Of a DNA stretch of 64,000 bases, positions 54,193 to 63,460 are shown in pieces. Source of the DNA: an uncultured Bacilli bacterium. GTDB taxonomy: Bacteria > Bacillota_I > Bacilli_A > RF39 > UBA660. Below the pieces are notes generated by a model. That model did not search any database. It was given only the letters and a program-made list of their open reading frames with translations, and was not told the origin of the DNA. Within the stretch, counting starts at the first letter, position 1. Each line of letters begins with the position of its first letter. Both the position numbers and the translations under genes were made by a program. The DNA lies in contig CAKOUW010000001.1 in the NCBI GenBank assembly GCA_934120715.1, forward strand, positions 395,629 to 459,628, given 5' to 3'.

Positions 54193-56274
54193 CTATGCTG
54201 TACAAGTTTCTATGCTGTACCCATCACTTTTAATTATAATTTCTATGCTTCCATCTTCATCTGTTCTATATATTTGGCAATAATCATTTAATGTTTTTAG
54301 AACACTTTCTTTGGGATGACCAAATTTATTATCTTTTCCTACGGATATGAGACAAGTTTTAGGATTTATAGTTTTAATGAAATTTTTACCTGATGAGGTG
54401 TTTGAACCATGATGACCTATTTTTATGAAGTCTATATTATTAAGATCATATGTTTCTAATATGTCCTTTTCCTTTTCTATTCCAGCATCTCCCATGAATA
54501 AAATTTTAAAATTATTATAATTTAGATATATTACATTTGAATTGTCATTTTCGTTGCCATATATTTTAGTATTTAAAAAGTATAATTCATTATCTTTTAA
54601 ACTAAGACTATCAACATCCTTATAATAATTAATGTTTTTCTCGTTCAATATCTTAATTAGCCTTTTTTCTAAATAGTTATATTTTCCAGTATTAAAAATC
54701 ACAGTATTTACCTTATAGTTTTCGACAAGCATTTCTGCCTCTCCCATATGATCATAGTCTCCATGAGTTAATATTAGATAATTTATTTTTCTTATACCCA
54801 GAGTCTTTAAGAAAGGGATAGTAGTATTTTTAACAATAGATGATGATTGTTTGTTTCCATTCCAATTGTTTTTATAAGTAGGTATTCCACCTGTATCTAT
54901 TAAGATTGCCTCATTTTTAGAATGTATCAGAATAGAATCTCCTTGCCCTACGTCTATTATGTTGATATAGATACCATTTTGAAGGATTGGGTAATTGTAG
55001 TGAATTAAGAGTAATAATATCAGTGATTTATAATACTTATATTTTGATTTAATAAGGATTATTATAAATATGTAATATAGTAAATATATACAGATATTTA
55101 AGTGTGGAAATATTAATTTAAATATAGATATTTTTGATAAATATACAGAACTTACCTCCATTATTTTAACTAAGATGTTATATATTGGTATGATATAGGG
55201 AATTATTACTGTTAATAATGACAAAGGAAATATAATTATACTTACTAGTGGTACATAAATTAAGTTTAGTAAAATACTTAGGATATTTATTTGATGAAAT
55301 GTATATAAAGTTATAGGCAGACTTACAACAAATGATAAAAATGATACTTTTAAGAGACCTATTATATAGTTCTTTGATTCTAGATAACTACTCTCTATTA
55401 TTAAAGATAGACTAATAGAAAAAGAATAGTAAAAGGCTACATCATATAAATAATTAGGATTAATTAATATAGTTATAGATATAGCTACTATAAATAAATT
55501 AGTTGGTTTTATATAAAAATAGTAAATTTTATTTATAGAAAAGAGAATATAAAATAGTACGCCTCTTATAATGGATGATGAAATATTAGTTATGGATAAA
55601 TATATTAACAATAGAATTGATGTTATAAAAAAGAGAGGTTTTTCTGATAGCTTTAATTTTTTTAATATTTTAGAAATAATACTCGCTAAAAGTGATATAT
55701 GCATGCCACTTATAGCAAATAAATGACTTAGGCCATTTTCTTGATAGCTTGAGGTAGCATCTTTTGACAAATAGCTTTTATCTCCTAATATAAATGTATA
55801 TAAATAGCCATTATGATTAAGTCTATCTATTAGCTTTTGTTTTAGATAATAATAGATATTTTTATTTGATTTAATTTTAACTATTTCATTTACATTAACT
55901 GTGTAGAATATATTTTTATGTTTTAAATATGATCGATAATTAAATAAATTAGGAGTAGTATTTTTAGCTGGTATTTTTAAATCTCCAAATACTTTTATAG
56001 TATCATTTAGAGAATAGTTTTTTTGAAAATAGATCTTTTCTTTTTTATTTTTGAAGTAATAATTTAAGAGTAATTTTTCTTTTGCCTTTAGTGTAATGGT
56101 TATTTTGGAATCACTAATACTATAGTTTACAATAGTTCCGATAAACTCTTTATCATCTTTAGAATAGATACTGCTTTTTGGAAGATTCAATCTAATAAAA
56201 GAAATAGTTAGAGCTAATATTAATATGATAATATAGGGATAATTATGTAGTAATATAGTCCTTAATTTTAGCAA
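54193..56274 (-). CDS. comEC: ComEC/Rec2 DNA-uptake channel
   Basis: 693 residues. The N-terminal part has membrane segments and an OB-like domain; the central competence domain has about eight more segments (GLSHLFAISGMHISLLASI is characteristic). The C-terminal metallo-beta-lactamase domain has IDVGQGDSILI, LTHGDYDHMGE and KIGHHGSNTSS. It carries transforming DNA across the membrane, with MBL nuclease activity on the non-transported strand. The only start is a TTG at 56274 inside the end of comEA (32-base overlap). Confidence 0.92.
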   Translation of the reverse strand: MLKLRTILLHNYPYIIILILALTISFIRLNLPKSSIYSKDDKEFIGTIVNYSISDSKITITLKAKEKLLLNYYFKNKKEKIYFQKNYSLNDTIKVFGDLKIPAKNTTPNLFNYRSYLKHKNIFYTVNVNEIVKIKSNKNIYYYLKQKLIDRLNHNGYLYTFILGDKSYLSKDATSSYQENGLSHLFAISGMHISLLASIISKILKKLKLSEKPLFFITSILLLIYLSITNISSSIIRGVLFYILFSINKIYYFYIKPTNLFIVAISITILINPNYLYDVAFYYSFSISLSLIIESSYLESKNYIIGLLKVSFLSFVVSLPITLYTFHQINILSILLNLIYVPLVSIIIFPLSLLTVIIPYIIPIYNILVKIMEVSSVYLSKISIFKLIFPHLNICIYLLYYIFIIILIKSKYKYYKSLILLLLIHYNYPILQNGIYINIIDVGQGDSILIHSKNEAILIDTGGIPTYKNNWNGNKQSSSIVKNTTIPFLKTLGIRKINYLILTHGDYDHMGEAEMLVENYKVNTVIFNTGKYNYLEKRLIKILNEKNINYYKDVDSLSLKDNELYFLNTKIYGNENDNSNVIYLNYNNFKILFMGDAGIEKEKDILETYDLNNIDFIKIGHHGSNTSSGKNFIKTINPKTCLISVGKDNKFGHPKESVLKTLNDYCQIYRTDEDGSIEIIIKSDGYSIETCTA

Positions 56275-56944
56275 ATAGACTATCCCCTATTCCAGATATA
56301 TTTTTAATATCTTCTATTGTAGTGAAGTTTCCATTAGCATTTCTATAGTCTATTATTTCTTGGGCTTTTGCTTCTCCTATTCCTGGTAGAGTCATTAGTT
56401 CTTCCTTAGTAGCAGTATTAATAGATATTTGTTTATTTGAATTATCATCTGAAGTTGAATCTTTTTCAATGCAAGCATCATTCTTTAGGGAAATATCATC
56501 TTTTTGACGACATTTATCAATTAAAGCCTCTTCTTCTTTTTTAGTATTTTTAAAGTCCATTACTTGGTCGTTACTATAGATAATAATAACCATTTCATCC
56601 GATATTTTTTTACTTAAATTTATAACAGTAGTATTAGCATTTTCAGTTAGGCCACCGGCTTTATTAATAACATCTATTACTCTAGAATTTTTAGGCATTT
56701 CATATATACCGGGATTGTTTATTTCACCTTTAATATCTATTTTAAAGAGTTCTTCCTTAATAGTTGATTCTTTATTTTCAGCTTTCTTTTTTATGATTGG
56801 GGCAGTTGATGGCTTCTTTTTAGTAGCTGGTTTTTTATTAAATATAAATATACATATAATGGTAGTGATAATAATAAATAATAGTGTTGAAATAAATATT
56901 ATTTTTCTGTTGCGATAAAAAAAAGTAATAATTTCACCTCCCAA
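56243..56944 (-). CDS. comEA: ComEA DNA receptor
   Basis: 233 residues. A membrane anchor (about 10-32) is followed by a SLBB domain (IKGEINNPGIYEMPKNSRV...INKAGGLTENA) and a C-terminal pair of helix-hairpin-helix motifs (ISINTATKEELMTLPGIGEAKAQEI and GIGDSLFAKIKDYI). It binds double-stranded DNA for ComEC. The TTG at 56944 overlaps the Shine-Dalgarno GGGAGGTG, and no ATG/GTG/TTG follows at normal spacing; an ATT start (as in infC) is possible. Confidence 0.92.
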   Translation of the reverse strand: MGGEIITFFYRNRKIIFISTLLFIIITTIICIFIFNKKPATKKKPSTAPIIKKKAENKESTIKEELFKIDIKGEINNPGIYEMPKNSRVIDVINKAGGLTENANTTVINLSKKISDEMVIIIYSNDQVMDFKNTKKEEEALIDKCRQKDDISLKNDACIEKDSTSDDNSNKQISINTATKEELMTLPGIGEAKAQEIIDYRNANGNFTTIEDIKNISGIGDSLFAKIKDYITT

Positions 56945-56973
56945 TTATATATTAGAAAAAAAGATTAGAAATT

Positions 56974-58074
56974 CTAATCTTTTTTAGGCTTTTTTTTAAT
57001 ATATTGGAAATTAGCTTCAATTGGCTTTTCTTCCATAATGTTTTGAAATTGAAGTTCTGTTTTAACGCTTTCTCTTAATAGAGCATATACATCTACTATA
57101 CTTTTCCCTTGGATTTGACAGCCGGCATTTTGAAGATTTCCACCTCCACCAAGGTGTTCCATTATTCTACCAACATTGATGTCGTTTTTGCTTCTGGCAC
57201 TAATTGATATTGTATCTTCATCTATTTTGCCTAATACAAATATAGCATCAATTTTATATTTTAGCATTTTATCGGCGGCTCTTCCTAATTCTTCTCTCTT
57301 ATATGTTGCTTTATCATTATAAATATTAAGAGTATAATAGATACTCCTTGGTGTACCATAATCGTATGTTTCAAGAACTGTATTATTAAATATTAAATCA
57401 TTTATCTTTCGATCTTGTTCAAAATCAACTACAAAAAGATCACATGTTTTATTGGAATCAGCACCATTAGCTAGTAATTTTTGAGATGCCTCCATTGTTT
57501 TAGGGGTTGTGTTTTTAATATATCTTTTGGTATCCAACATAATACCAGCTAATAAATATGTAGCAATATCACTATCATATCTTACCTCATTTGCCTCTAA
57601 TAGTTGAGTAACCATTTCGCAAGCGCTGGATGAAGTTATATCTATATAGCTATATTCAGTAGCAATACTTTCTGGAACCTGATTATGGTGATCAATTACA
57701 ACAACATTTTTAAATTCAGGAAGGCTAGTATTTAAATCTATTAAATGTGGCCTATTTGTATCAACTACTAATAATGTAGAATTAGGAGCCACCCTTCTAT
57801 TAGAAAAATCATTTAAATCTATTATATTGTAATCTTTTTTTGCTTCACACTTTACCTTTCTTAAACCTGGCTCTAAATTTTCATCATGGTCATTAATAAC
57901 AATAAACACTTTATCCGCATCAATGTATTCTTGACATAATCTGGCCAAACCAAGAGAGGCACCAACGGAATCAAAATCGGCTATTTTATGACCGATTATA
58001 TATATTTCAGAAGAATTACCAATTATTCCTGGTAAATCTTTATTAATTTTTTCAATTGCAGATAATTCGGACAT
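56974..58074 (-). CDS. GdpP-like stand-alone DHH/DHHA1 phosphodiesterase
   Basis: 366 residues, soluble. The DHH domain has GHKIADFDSVGASLG, VVDTNRPHL and VVIDHHNQ; the DHHA1 domain has HLGGGGNLQNAG. GIMLDTKRYIKNTTPKTMEA matches the catalytic part of GdpP, the c-di-AMP phosphodiesterase, but the membrane, PAS and GGDEF-like domains of GdpP are absent. It may degrade c-di-AMP or pApA (as Pde2/DhhP) or short RNA (as NrnA). It starts at ATG after AAAGGAGAAGACT and lies between ftsW/rodA and comEA. Confidence 0.85.
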   Translation of the reverse strand: MSELSAIEKINKDLPGIIGNSSEIYIIGHKIADFDSVGASLGLARLCQEYIDADKVFIVINDHDENLEPGLRKVKCEAKKDYNIIDLNDFSNRRVAPNSTLLVVDTNRPHLIDLNTSLPEFKNVVVIDHHNQVPESIATEYSYIDITSSSACEMVTQLLEANEVRYDSDIATYLLAGIMLDTKRYIKNTTPKTMEASQKLLANGADSNKTCDLFVVDFEQDRKINDLIFNNTVLETYDYGTPRSIYYTLNIYNDKATYKREELGRAADKMLKYKIDAIFVLGKIDEDTISISARSKNDINVGRIMEHLGGGGNLQNAGCQIQGKSIVDVYALLRESVKTELQFQNIMEEKPIEANFQYIKKKPKKD

Positions 58075-58132
58075 AGTCTTCTCCTTTAGCGAAGCTTATA
58101 TTAGCATAAATTTCGTTATTTGTAAAGGAAAA

Positions 58133-59278
58133 CTATTTTGACATTAATAGCTGTTCTTTATAAATACCATTTTCAACACTTACTCTTTGAACGATAGTAA
58201 GAGATGCAATTAAGCAAAGGGTGAAGCTTCCTCCATAACTCATGAATGGAAGTGGTACTCCTGTTAAAGGGATAAGTCCGAATATTCCCATTAGGTTAAT
58301 AGCTATGTGAACAAAAATATAAATAGCTATTCCGTAGCACATAGTGGCACCTCTATTAGTTGGGCTTTCCCTACCTATTCTTAAAATCCTATATAAGACA
58401 AAAACGTAAGCTAATATTATTGCTATTCCAGCAATGAGACCCAACTCTTCAATAATAATTGCAAAGATAAAGTCTGTGTATGGTTCTGGAAGGTAGAGAT
58501 ATTTCTGAGTTGAGTTACCTAAACCTACTCCTGTTAAACCGCCATTGTTAATAGCTATGTAACAGTTACATACTTGGTTACCACTTTCTAATAACTTAGC
58601 GCATGGATTGGAGTAATCAAATCTTTCTAATTGTCTTTTTAAGAGCAGACTTTTACCACTACTTAAAAGAGCAATTCCTGCAAATACTACTAATCCAAAT
58701 GAGCCAATAATTGTTTTAAATTTTATCTCTTTACTTATAGGTACTGCCAAAAAGATAGCAACAACTATAGTAAGATATAAGACCATGGTTCCTAAATCAG
58801 GTTGTAAAAAAATAAGGAAGGCTATTATGGCACAAACAAATATAGGGAAAAGACTTTTGGTATAGGTGTTTAATTTTGTCCTGTTTTTTTCATAATAAGA
58901 TGATAACCAAACGATTGATATAACTTTAATAAATTCACTTGGTTGAAGACTAAATGGTCCTATTTGAAACCAGCTTTGTGCTTGATTTTTAGGTTTTACA
59001 TAGATAAGTAATATTACTAAGCTGATAGTGAATGCAACTAATAGAAACCTAGATATATAACCATAAGCTTTAGTTGGAAAAAACATCATTACTATGAATA
59101 GAATAAAACCAATGATTAAAAATATTCCCTGTTTAATAAAATAATTATAAGGACTTACTGCATGAGACATATAAGCAATTACATTAGATGATGAGAATAC
59201 CATAATTAGACCAAATATGAATAATAATACTGATACGATTAATAGTGGTTTATCTATATATTTGATTATCTTCTTCAT
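58133..59278 (-). CDS. SEDS peptidoglycan polymerase (FtsW/RodA), second copy
   Basis: 381 residues, about ten membrane segments. Motifs are LQPDLGTMVLYLTI, YLPEPYTDFIFAIIIEELG and LPFMSYGGSFTL. It polymerises glycan strands with a class B PBP. The copy after mraY is the SpoVE/FtsW candidate; this one could be FtsW or RodA, and sequence motifs here do not decide. Start ATG after AAAGGAGAATATT; divergent from the yjcZ-like gene. Confidence 0.88.
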   Translation of the reverse strand: MKKIIKYIDKPLLIVSVLLFIFGLIMVFSSSNVIAYMSHAVSPYNYFIKQGIFLIIGFILFIVMMFFPTKAYGYISRFLLVAFTISLVILLIYVKPKNQAQSWFQIGPFSLQPSEFIKVISIVWLSSYYEKNRTKLNTYTKSLFPIFVCAIIAFLIFLQPDLGTMVLYLTIVVAIFLAVPISKEIKFKTIIGSFGLVVFAGIALLSSGKSLLLKRQLERFDYSNPCAKLLESGNQVCNCYIAINNGGLTGVGLGNSTQKYLYLPEPYTDFIFAIIIEELGLIAGIAIILAYVFVLYRILRIGRESPTNRGATMCYGIAIYIFVHIAINLMGIFGLIPLTGVPLPFMSYGGSFTLCLIASLTIVQRVSVENGIYKEQLLMSK

Positions 59279-59364
59279 AATATTCTCCTTTATTCTTTTA
59301 TATTATAAATATAACACAAATTTTTAATTTTTGATATGTAATTTTAACCTAGGTCACTTTTATT

Positions 59365-59392
59365 AACATATTTTGTCATTTTACATATTTTA
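59365..59392 (+). promoter_or_regulatory. Sigma-K/E-like promoter of the yjcZ-like gene
   Basis: CATATTTTA (59384-59392) fits the CATANNNTA -10 of mother-cell sigma factors, with AAC (59365-59367) exactly 16 bases upstream, as in sigma-K promoters. No good sigma-A promoter is nearer. Confidence 0.5.
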
Positions 59393-59421
59393 TAGTAGAT
59401 TATGAAAAGGAGGCTTTAGTT

Positions 59422-59583
59422 ATGTATTACTATGGTGGTGGATCTAGTTGCTGTGGAAATCAATCATATCAAATGCCATACTATCAAAACTATTGTGGTT
59501 CTAACAACAATTCAATCTATGCAATCATTTTAGTATTATTTATCCTTTTAGTTATAGTTATTGGCTCTCGTTGGGCTGCTTAG
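59422..59583 (+). CDS. YjcZ-family small sporulation-type protein
   Basis: 53 residues: a Gly/Tyr/Cys-rich start (YYYGGGSSCCGN) and one hydrophobic helix (SIYAIILVLFILLVIVIGS) at the C-terminus. This is the YjcZ/YhaL-like pattern of tiny membrane proteins found in spores of Bacilli. The ATG follows AAAAGGAGGC at good spacing and a strong terminator follows the gene, so it is a real, separate transcript. Function in the spore is unknown. Confidence 0.75.
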   Translation: MYYYGGGSSCCGNQSYQMPYYQNYCGSNNNSIYAIILVLFILLVIVIGSRWAA

Positions 59584-59619
59584 TATATCTATAATTTAAA
59601 CTGGATTCATTTAATGAAC

Positions 59620-59645
59620 AAACGACAAATTAAGGTTTGTCGTTT
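59620..59645 (+). terminator. Terminator after the yjcZ-like gene
   Basis: Perfect 10-bp stem AAACGACAAA/TTTGTCGTTT with a 6-base loop and trailing T. Confidence 0.8.
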
Positions 59646-59781
59646 TGGTCGTTGATTATAAATATTCTTACTTTATGAATTTAGTATTACCTATGATGAT
59701 TTTCTGTTTTAATGTTTTTTAATTTTTTCTTTATTTTTTAGATGTTTTCTGGTAAAATATTTGCGTTAGAGGTGGTTTATA

Positions 59782-60330
59782 GTGTTAAAAACTAAAGATA
59801 TACTAGATGAAAAAGATAAAAGACTTCGTCAAGTAAGCAAGGAAGTTCTATTTCCCCTATCTAAAAAAGATAAGGAATTAATTGATTCAATGATTGAATA
59901 TCTTAAGAATAGTCAAATTGAAGAGATTGCTGAAAAATATGATTTAAGACCAGGAATGGGACTTGCAGCTGTACAACTTGGCGTTTTGAAAAGATTTTTT
60001 GTTGTTGTAGATGAAATTGATGAAGGAGAATTTGATACTTATATTATTATTAATCCTAAAATTATTAGTAATTCACTAGAACAGATTTATGTTGAGTCTG
60101 GTGAAGGTTGTTTAAGTGTTAATAGACCAGTTGAAGGTATAGTTCCAAGATTTGCTCGTGTTACAGTTGAAGCTTATGATTTAGAAGGTAGAAAGATACA
60201 TGTTAGAGCTAGAGAGGAACTTGCAATTGCGATGCAACATGAAATAGATCATTTAAATGGTATTATGTTTACAGATCATATTGATAAGAAAAATCCTTTC
60301 AAAGGAAAAGACCAGATGAGAGCCATCTAG
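59782..60330 (+). CDS. def: Peptide deformylase
   Basis: 182 residues. It removes formyl from the N-terminal Met of new proteins. The three motifs are GLAAVQLG, EGCLS and QHEIDH (metal-binding Cys and two His), with the insertions of the type 2 (Gram-positive) enzyme. The start is GTG 59782 after AGAGGTGG. With the yjcZ-like gene it makes the only confident + strand pair in the window. Confidence 0.95.
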   Translation: MLKTKDILDEKDKRLRQVSKEVLFPLSKKDKELIDSMIEYLKNSQIEEIAEKYDLRPGMGLAAVQLGVLKRFFVVVDEIDEGEFDTYIIINPKIISNSLEQIYVESGEGCLSVNRPVEGIVPRFARVTVEAYDLEGRKIHVRAREELAIAMQHEIDHLNGIMFTDHIDKKNPFKGKDQMRAI

Positions 60331-60339
60331 GTCTTTTTT
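60306..60339 (+). terminator. Terminator over the def stop codon
   Basis: AAAAGACC-GATG ... CATC-GGTCTTTTTT hairpin spans the stop codon; the converging smc gene ends a few bases away, so it may serve both. Confidence 0.7.
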
Positions 60340-63292
60340 ATAATACTTCTTCGTGTTCTTCTAATTTTACACTTACTAATTTAGATACACCTGATTCTTG
60401 CATTGTTATACCATAAAGAGTATTGGCATATTCCATAGTCTTCTTTTTATGGGTAATAATTAGGAATTGGGTTTTATTTTTGTAATTGTCTAAATATTTA
60501 CCGAATTGTGCAACGTTAGCTTCATCTAGAGCAGCTTCCACTTCATCAAATAAACAGAATGGAACACTTCTTACATTTAAAATAGCAAATAGTAGTGATA
60601 TAGCAGTTAAGGTCTTCTCTCCTCCTGATAAAAGGGAAATTGTTGTTAGTTTTTTACCTGGAGGAGATGCTACTATATCTACGCCAGTTGTTAATAAATC
60701 ATCTGGATTAGTTAGTCTTAAATCAGCACTTCCACCATTAAATAACTCTTTAAATACTTTTTTAAACTCTTCTCTTATCTTATCAAAAGTTATTTTAAAT
60801 TCTTCTTTCATTACTTCATCCATTTCATTCATTATTTCTAATAATGTATCTTCAGCTTTTAGAAGATCAGCTTTTTGATTAGTTAAGAAAGTATATCTTG
60901 TATTTACTTGCTCATACTCTTCAATAGATGCTATATTTACCATACCAATTCTTTTAATATTAGCTCTATAAATATTTACCTTTTTTCTAGCCTCATCTGG
61001 TTCAATATCTAATTCATATTCAGACTTAGCTTTTTCAAAAGTTAATTCATATTCAGAATTTAGGATTTCTAACATATTATCTATTTTTAGATCAAGTCTA
61101 TTAATTGTTATTTCATAATTTTTAGATTCTTTTTCTAAATTTCTTAATGTATTATTATTAAGTTTTGTTGTAGCATTTTTCTCTTCTATTTTAGCTTTCA
61201 ATAAATCTATCTTTTTATTTAAATCAACTATTTTTATTTGAATAGTTTCTTTTTCTAGATTTTTATCATGATATAATTTTATTAATTCTTGTTCTTTTTG
61301 ATTTAGAGAATTATTTTTTATAGAATTTAGATTTTCACTTTCTTTAGTTATTAAAGCTAGCTCATCTAATTTGGATTTTAAATCATTATTTTTATTATCA
61401 TATGATTCTTCTAAATTGAATTTAGCTTTAGATAGTTCGAAAAGTTTTTCTTCTGTTTTAGACTCGATATTAGATACTTCGTTAATTTCATTTAATATAT
61501 CTTTTAATTCTTCTTCTACTGTTTTCTTTTTATTTTTCAAATTAAGTAGTTCTTGTTTAATAGTGATGCTGCTTCTTGATTTATACATGGAACCACCACT
61601 CATTGATCCACCAGGATTAATAACATCACCATCTAGGGTTATTATTTTATAGCGATTTCTGATTAAATGACTAAGTCTAGTAGCGGAATCTATATTAGGG
61701 GATAATAAAACGATACCAAATTGATTTTTAATTATATTTTCATATTTACGATTATATATTAATAAATCACTTAATACACCAATATAATCTGGATTAGAGT
61801 TTATTCTTGTTAGAGTATCATTATCAATATATCTTTCTTTTATAACATCTAATGGGAAGAATGTAGCTCTACCTAAGTGGTTATCTTTTAAATAATTAAT
61901 AGCTTTTTTAGCTGATAATTCATTTTCTGTTATTATAAAATTTTTATTAGAGGCTATTGCAGTGTTTAGGGCATTTAGGTACTTATCATCTATTTCTATA
62001 ACATTAGAAATAGTATTATGAATTCCTGATAATGAGGTATCACTTATAACACTTCTAACACTATTTGGTAAATCTAAGTTTTGTTCTAATTCATTTTGAA
62101 GAGATGCAATTTTATGGTTTAGAGAAATTAAGTTTTGATCTTGTTTAGAATACTCACTATTTAACATGTTACGTTTAGATTTTAAATTAGTAAAGTCTTT
62201 TTCTTGATCAGTAATTTCCTTTTTATAGTTATCTATGGAGGTTGATAATTTACTTATCTCTTCTTTTAGAATTTCAATGCTGCTTTCAATACTATACTTT
62301 TTATTTAGAGCTTCTCTTATTTCTTCTTTTAATTCATTTTCTTCTTTAGTGGTCTTGCTTTGCTCTTTTAATAATTGTCTTTCTCCATCTATTTTAGCTA
62401 CTTCTTCAGTTAGAGATAAAAGCTTTTGATTATAAGTGGTTCTTTCTGACTCTAGTTTTTCTAAATTATTACTATCTTGTAAGGACTCAGTATCATATTT
62501 TGATGATTCATTTGAAATAGTTATAATTTTTTGTTCTACTTTTTCTTTCTTTTCCTTGGTCTGTTTTAATTCTTGAGTAAAGTTTTCTATATCATAAGCT
62601 AATAGAGCTACTTCATATTGATCTAGTCCTTTTTTATTTTCTAAGTATTCTTTAGCTTTTTTACTTTGTTCTTCTAATGGTGAAAGTTGTATTTCTAACT
62701 CATTGATTATATCATTAGCTCTTTCAATATTATTATTAGTTCTTTCTAGTTTTTTTAGGGCTTCTTCTTTTCTTTTTTTATACTTTAATATAGATGATGC
62801 TTCTTCAAAAATTGTTCTTCTATCTAATGGGGAACTGCTTAATATTTTTTCTACTTCACCTTGAGATATTATATTAAATGATTCTTTTCCCATACCTGAA
62901 TCTATTAGTAAATTAGTTAGGTCCTTTAGACGACATTTTTCGCCATTAAGAAAGTATTCATTTTCACCACTACGATAGACTCTTCTTTTGATAGAAAGTT
63001 CTGTATAAGGAACGTTTAAAAAATGATCAGTATTATCAAAGATTAATTCAACACTTGCGACATTTAGGGGATTACGACTTTTACTACCAGAAAAGATTAC
63101 ATCGCTCATTGAACCTTCACCACGTAGTGATTTAACGGATTGTTCTCCTAATACCCATCTAACGGCATCTACAACATTACTTTTACCGGAACCATTTGGT
63201 CCAACAATACAAGTTGTTTTATCATCTAATTTTATATCTAATTTGTCTGCAAAAGACTTAAAGCCAGTTGCGATTATTTGTTTTAAGTACAT
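60338..63292 (-). CDS. smc: Chromosome segregation ATPase SMC (short form)
   Basis: 984 residues. N-terminal Walker A GPNGSGKSN and SDVIFSGS; central hinge with GVLSDLL and GGSMSGGSMY; C-terminal signature LSGGEKTLTAISLLFAI and Walker B CLFDEVEAALDEANV. It compacts and segregates chromosomes with ScpAB. The coiled-coil arms are shorter than usual (Bacillus SMC is about 1186). ATG 63292 after AAGGTGAAGAGT is preferred over an upstream in-frame GTG in the ribosome site. Confidence 0.95.
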   Translation of the reverse strand: MYLKQIIATGFKSFADKLDIKLDDKTTCIVGPNGSGKSNVVDAVRWVLGEQSVKSLRGEGSMSDVIFSGSKSRNPLNVASVELIFDNTDHFLNVPYTELSIKRRVYRSGENEYFLNGEKCRLKDLTNLLIDSGMGKESFNIISQGEVEKILSSSPLDRRTIFEEASSILKYKKRKEEALKKLERTNNNIERANDIINELEIQLSPLEEQSKKAKEYLENKKGLDQYEVALLAYDIENFTQELKQTKEKKEKVEQKIITISNESSKYDTESLQDSNNLEKLESERTTYNQKLLSLTEEVAKIDGERQLLKEQSKTTKEENELKEEIREALNKKYSIESSIEILKEEISKLSTSIDNYKKEITDQEKDFTNLKSKRNMLNSEYSKQDQNLISLNHKIASLQNELEQNLDLPNSVRSVISDTSLSGIHNTISNVIEIDDKYLNALNTAIASNKNFIITENELSAKKAINYLKDNHLGRATFFPLDVIKERYIDNDTLTRINSNPDYIGVLSDLLIYNRKYENIIKNQFGIVLLSPNIDSATRLSHLIRNRYKIITLDGDVINPGGSMSGGSMYKSRSSITIKQELLNLKNKKKTVEEELKDILNEINEVSNIESKTEEKLFELSKAKFNLEESYDNKNNDLKSKLDELALITKESENLNSIKNNSLNQKEQELIKLYHDKNLEKETIQIKIVDLNKKIDLLKAKIEEKNATTKLNNNTLRNLEKESKNYEITINRLDLKIDNMLEILNSEYELTFEKAKSEYELDIEPDEARKKVNIYRANIKRIGMVNIASIEEYEQVNTRYTFLTNQKADLLKAEDTLLEIMNEMDEVMKEEFKITFDKIREEFKKVFKELFNGGSADLRLTNPDDLLTTGVDIVASPPGKKLTTISLLSGGEKTLTAISLLFAILNVRSVPFCLFDEVEAALDEANVAQFGKYLDNYKNKTQFLIITHKKKTMEYANTLYGITMQESGVSKLVSVKLEEHEEVL

Positions 63293-63415
63293 ACTCTTCA
63301 CCTTATATAAGTATACTAAAATAACTTTGTAAAAACAAGTTTTTGTTTAAAAATAAGGGATTTAGATAATAAAGGTATATAGGGATTTTTTGCAGTAATT
63401 TTACTTAAACTAAAT

Positions 63416-63441
63416 AAATCACCAGAACAGTCTAGTGATTT
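63416..63441 (-). terminator. Terminator after the BclA-like gene
   Basis: AAATCACTAG/CTGGTGATTT (10 bp with one G-U) and a 6-base loop, followed by an AT-rich run on the minus strand. Confidence 0.55.
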
Positions 63442-63460
63442 ACTTAATTTTTTATAAAAT

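Noticed and set aside
53230..54230. YhcG gene as a repeat-flanked mobile unit like the RhuM unit
   Set aside because: No matching inverted repeats or target duplication found at its ends, and comEC has a natural-looking C-terminus.
60486..60878. 130-codon + strand frame antisense to smc
   Set aside because: Mirror of the conserved SMC head; no independent support.
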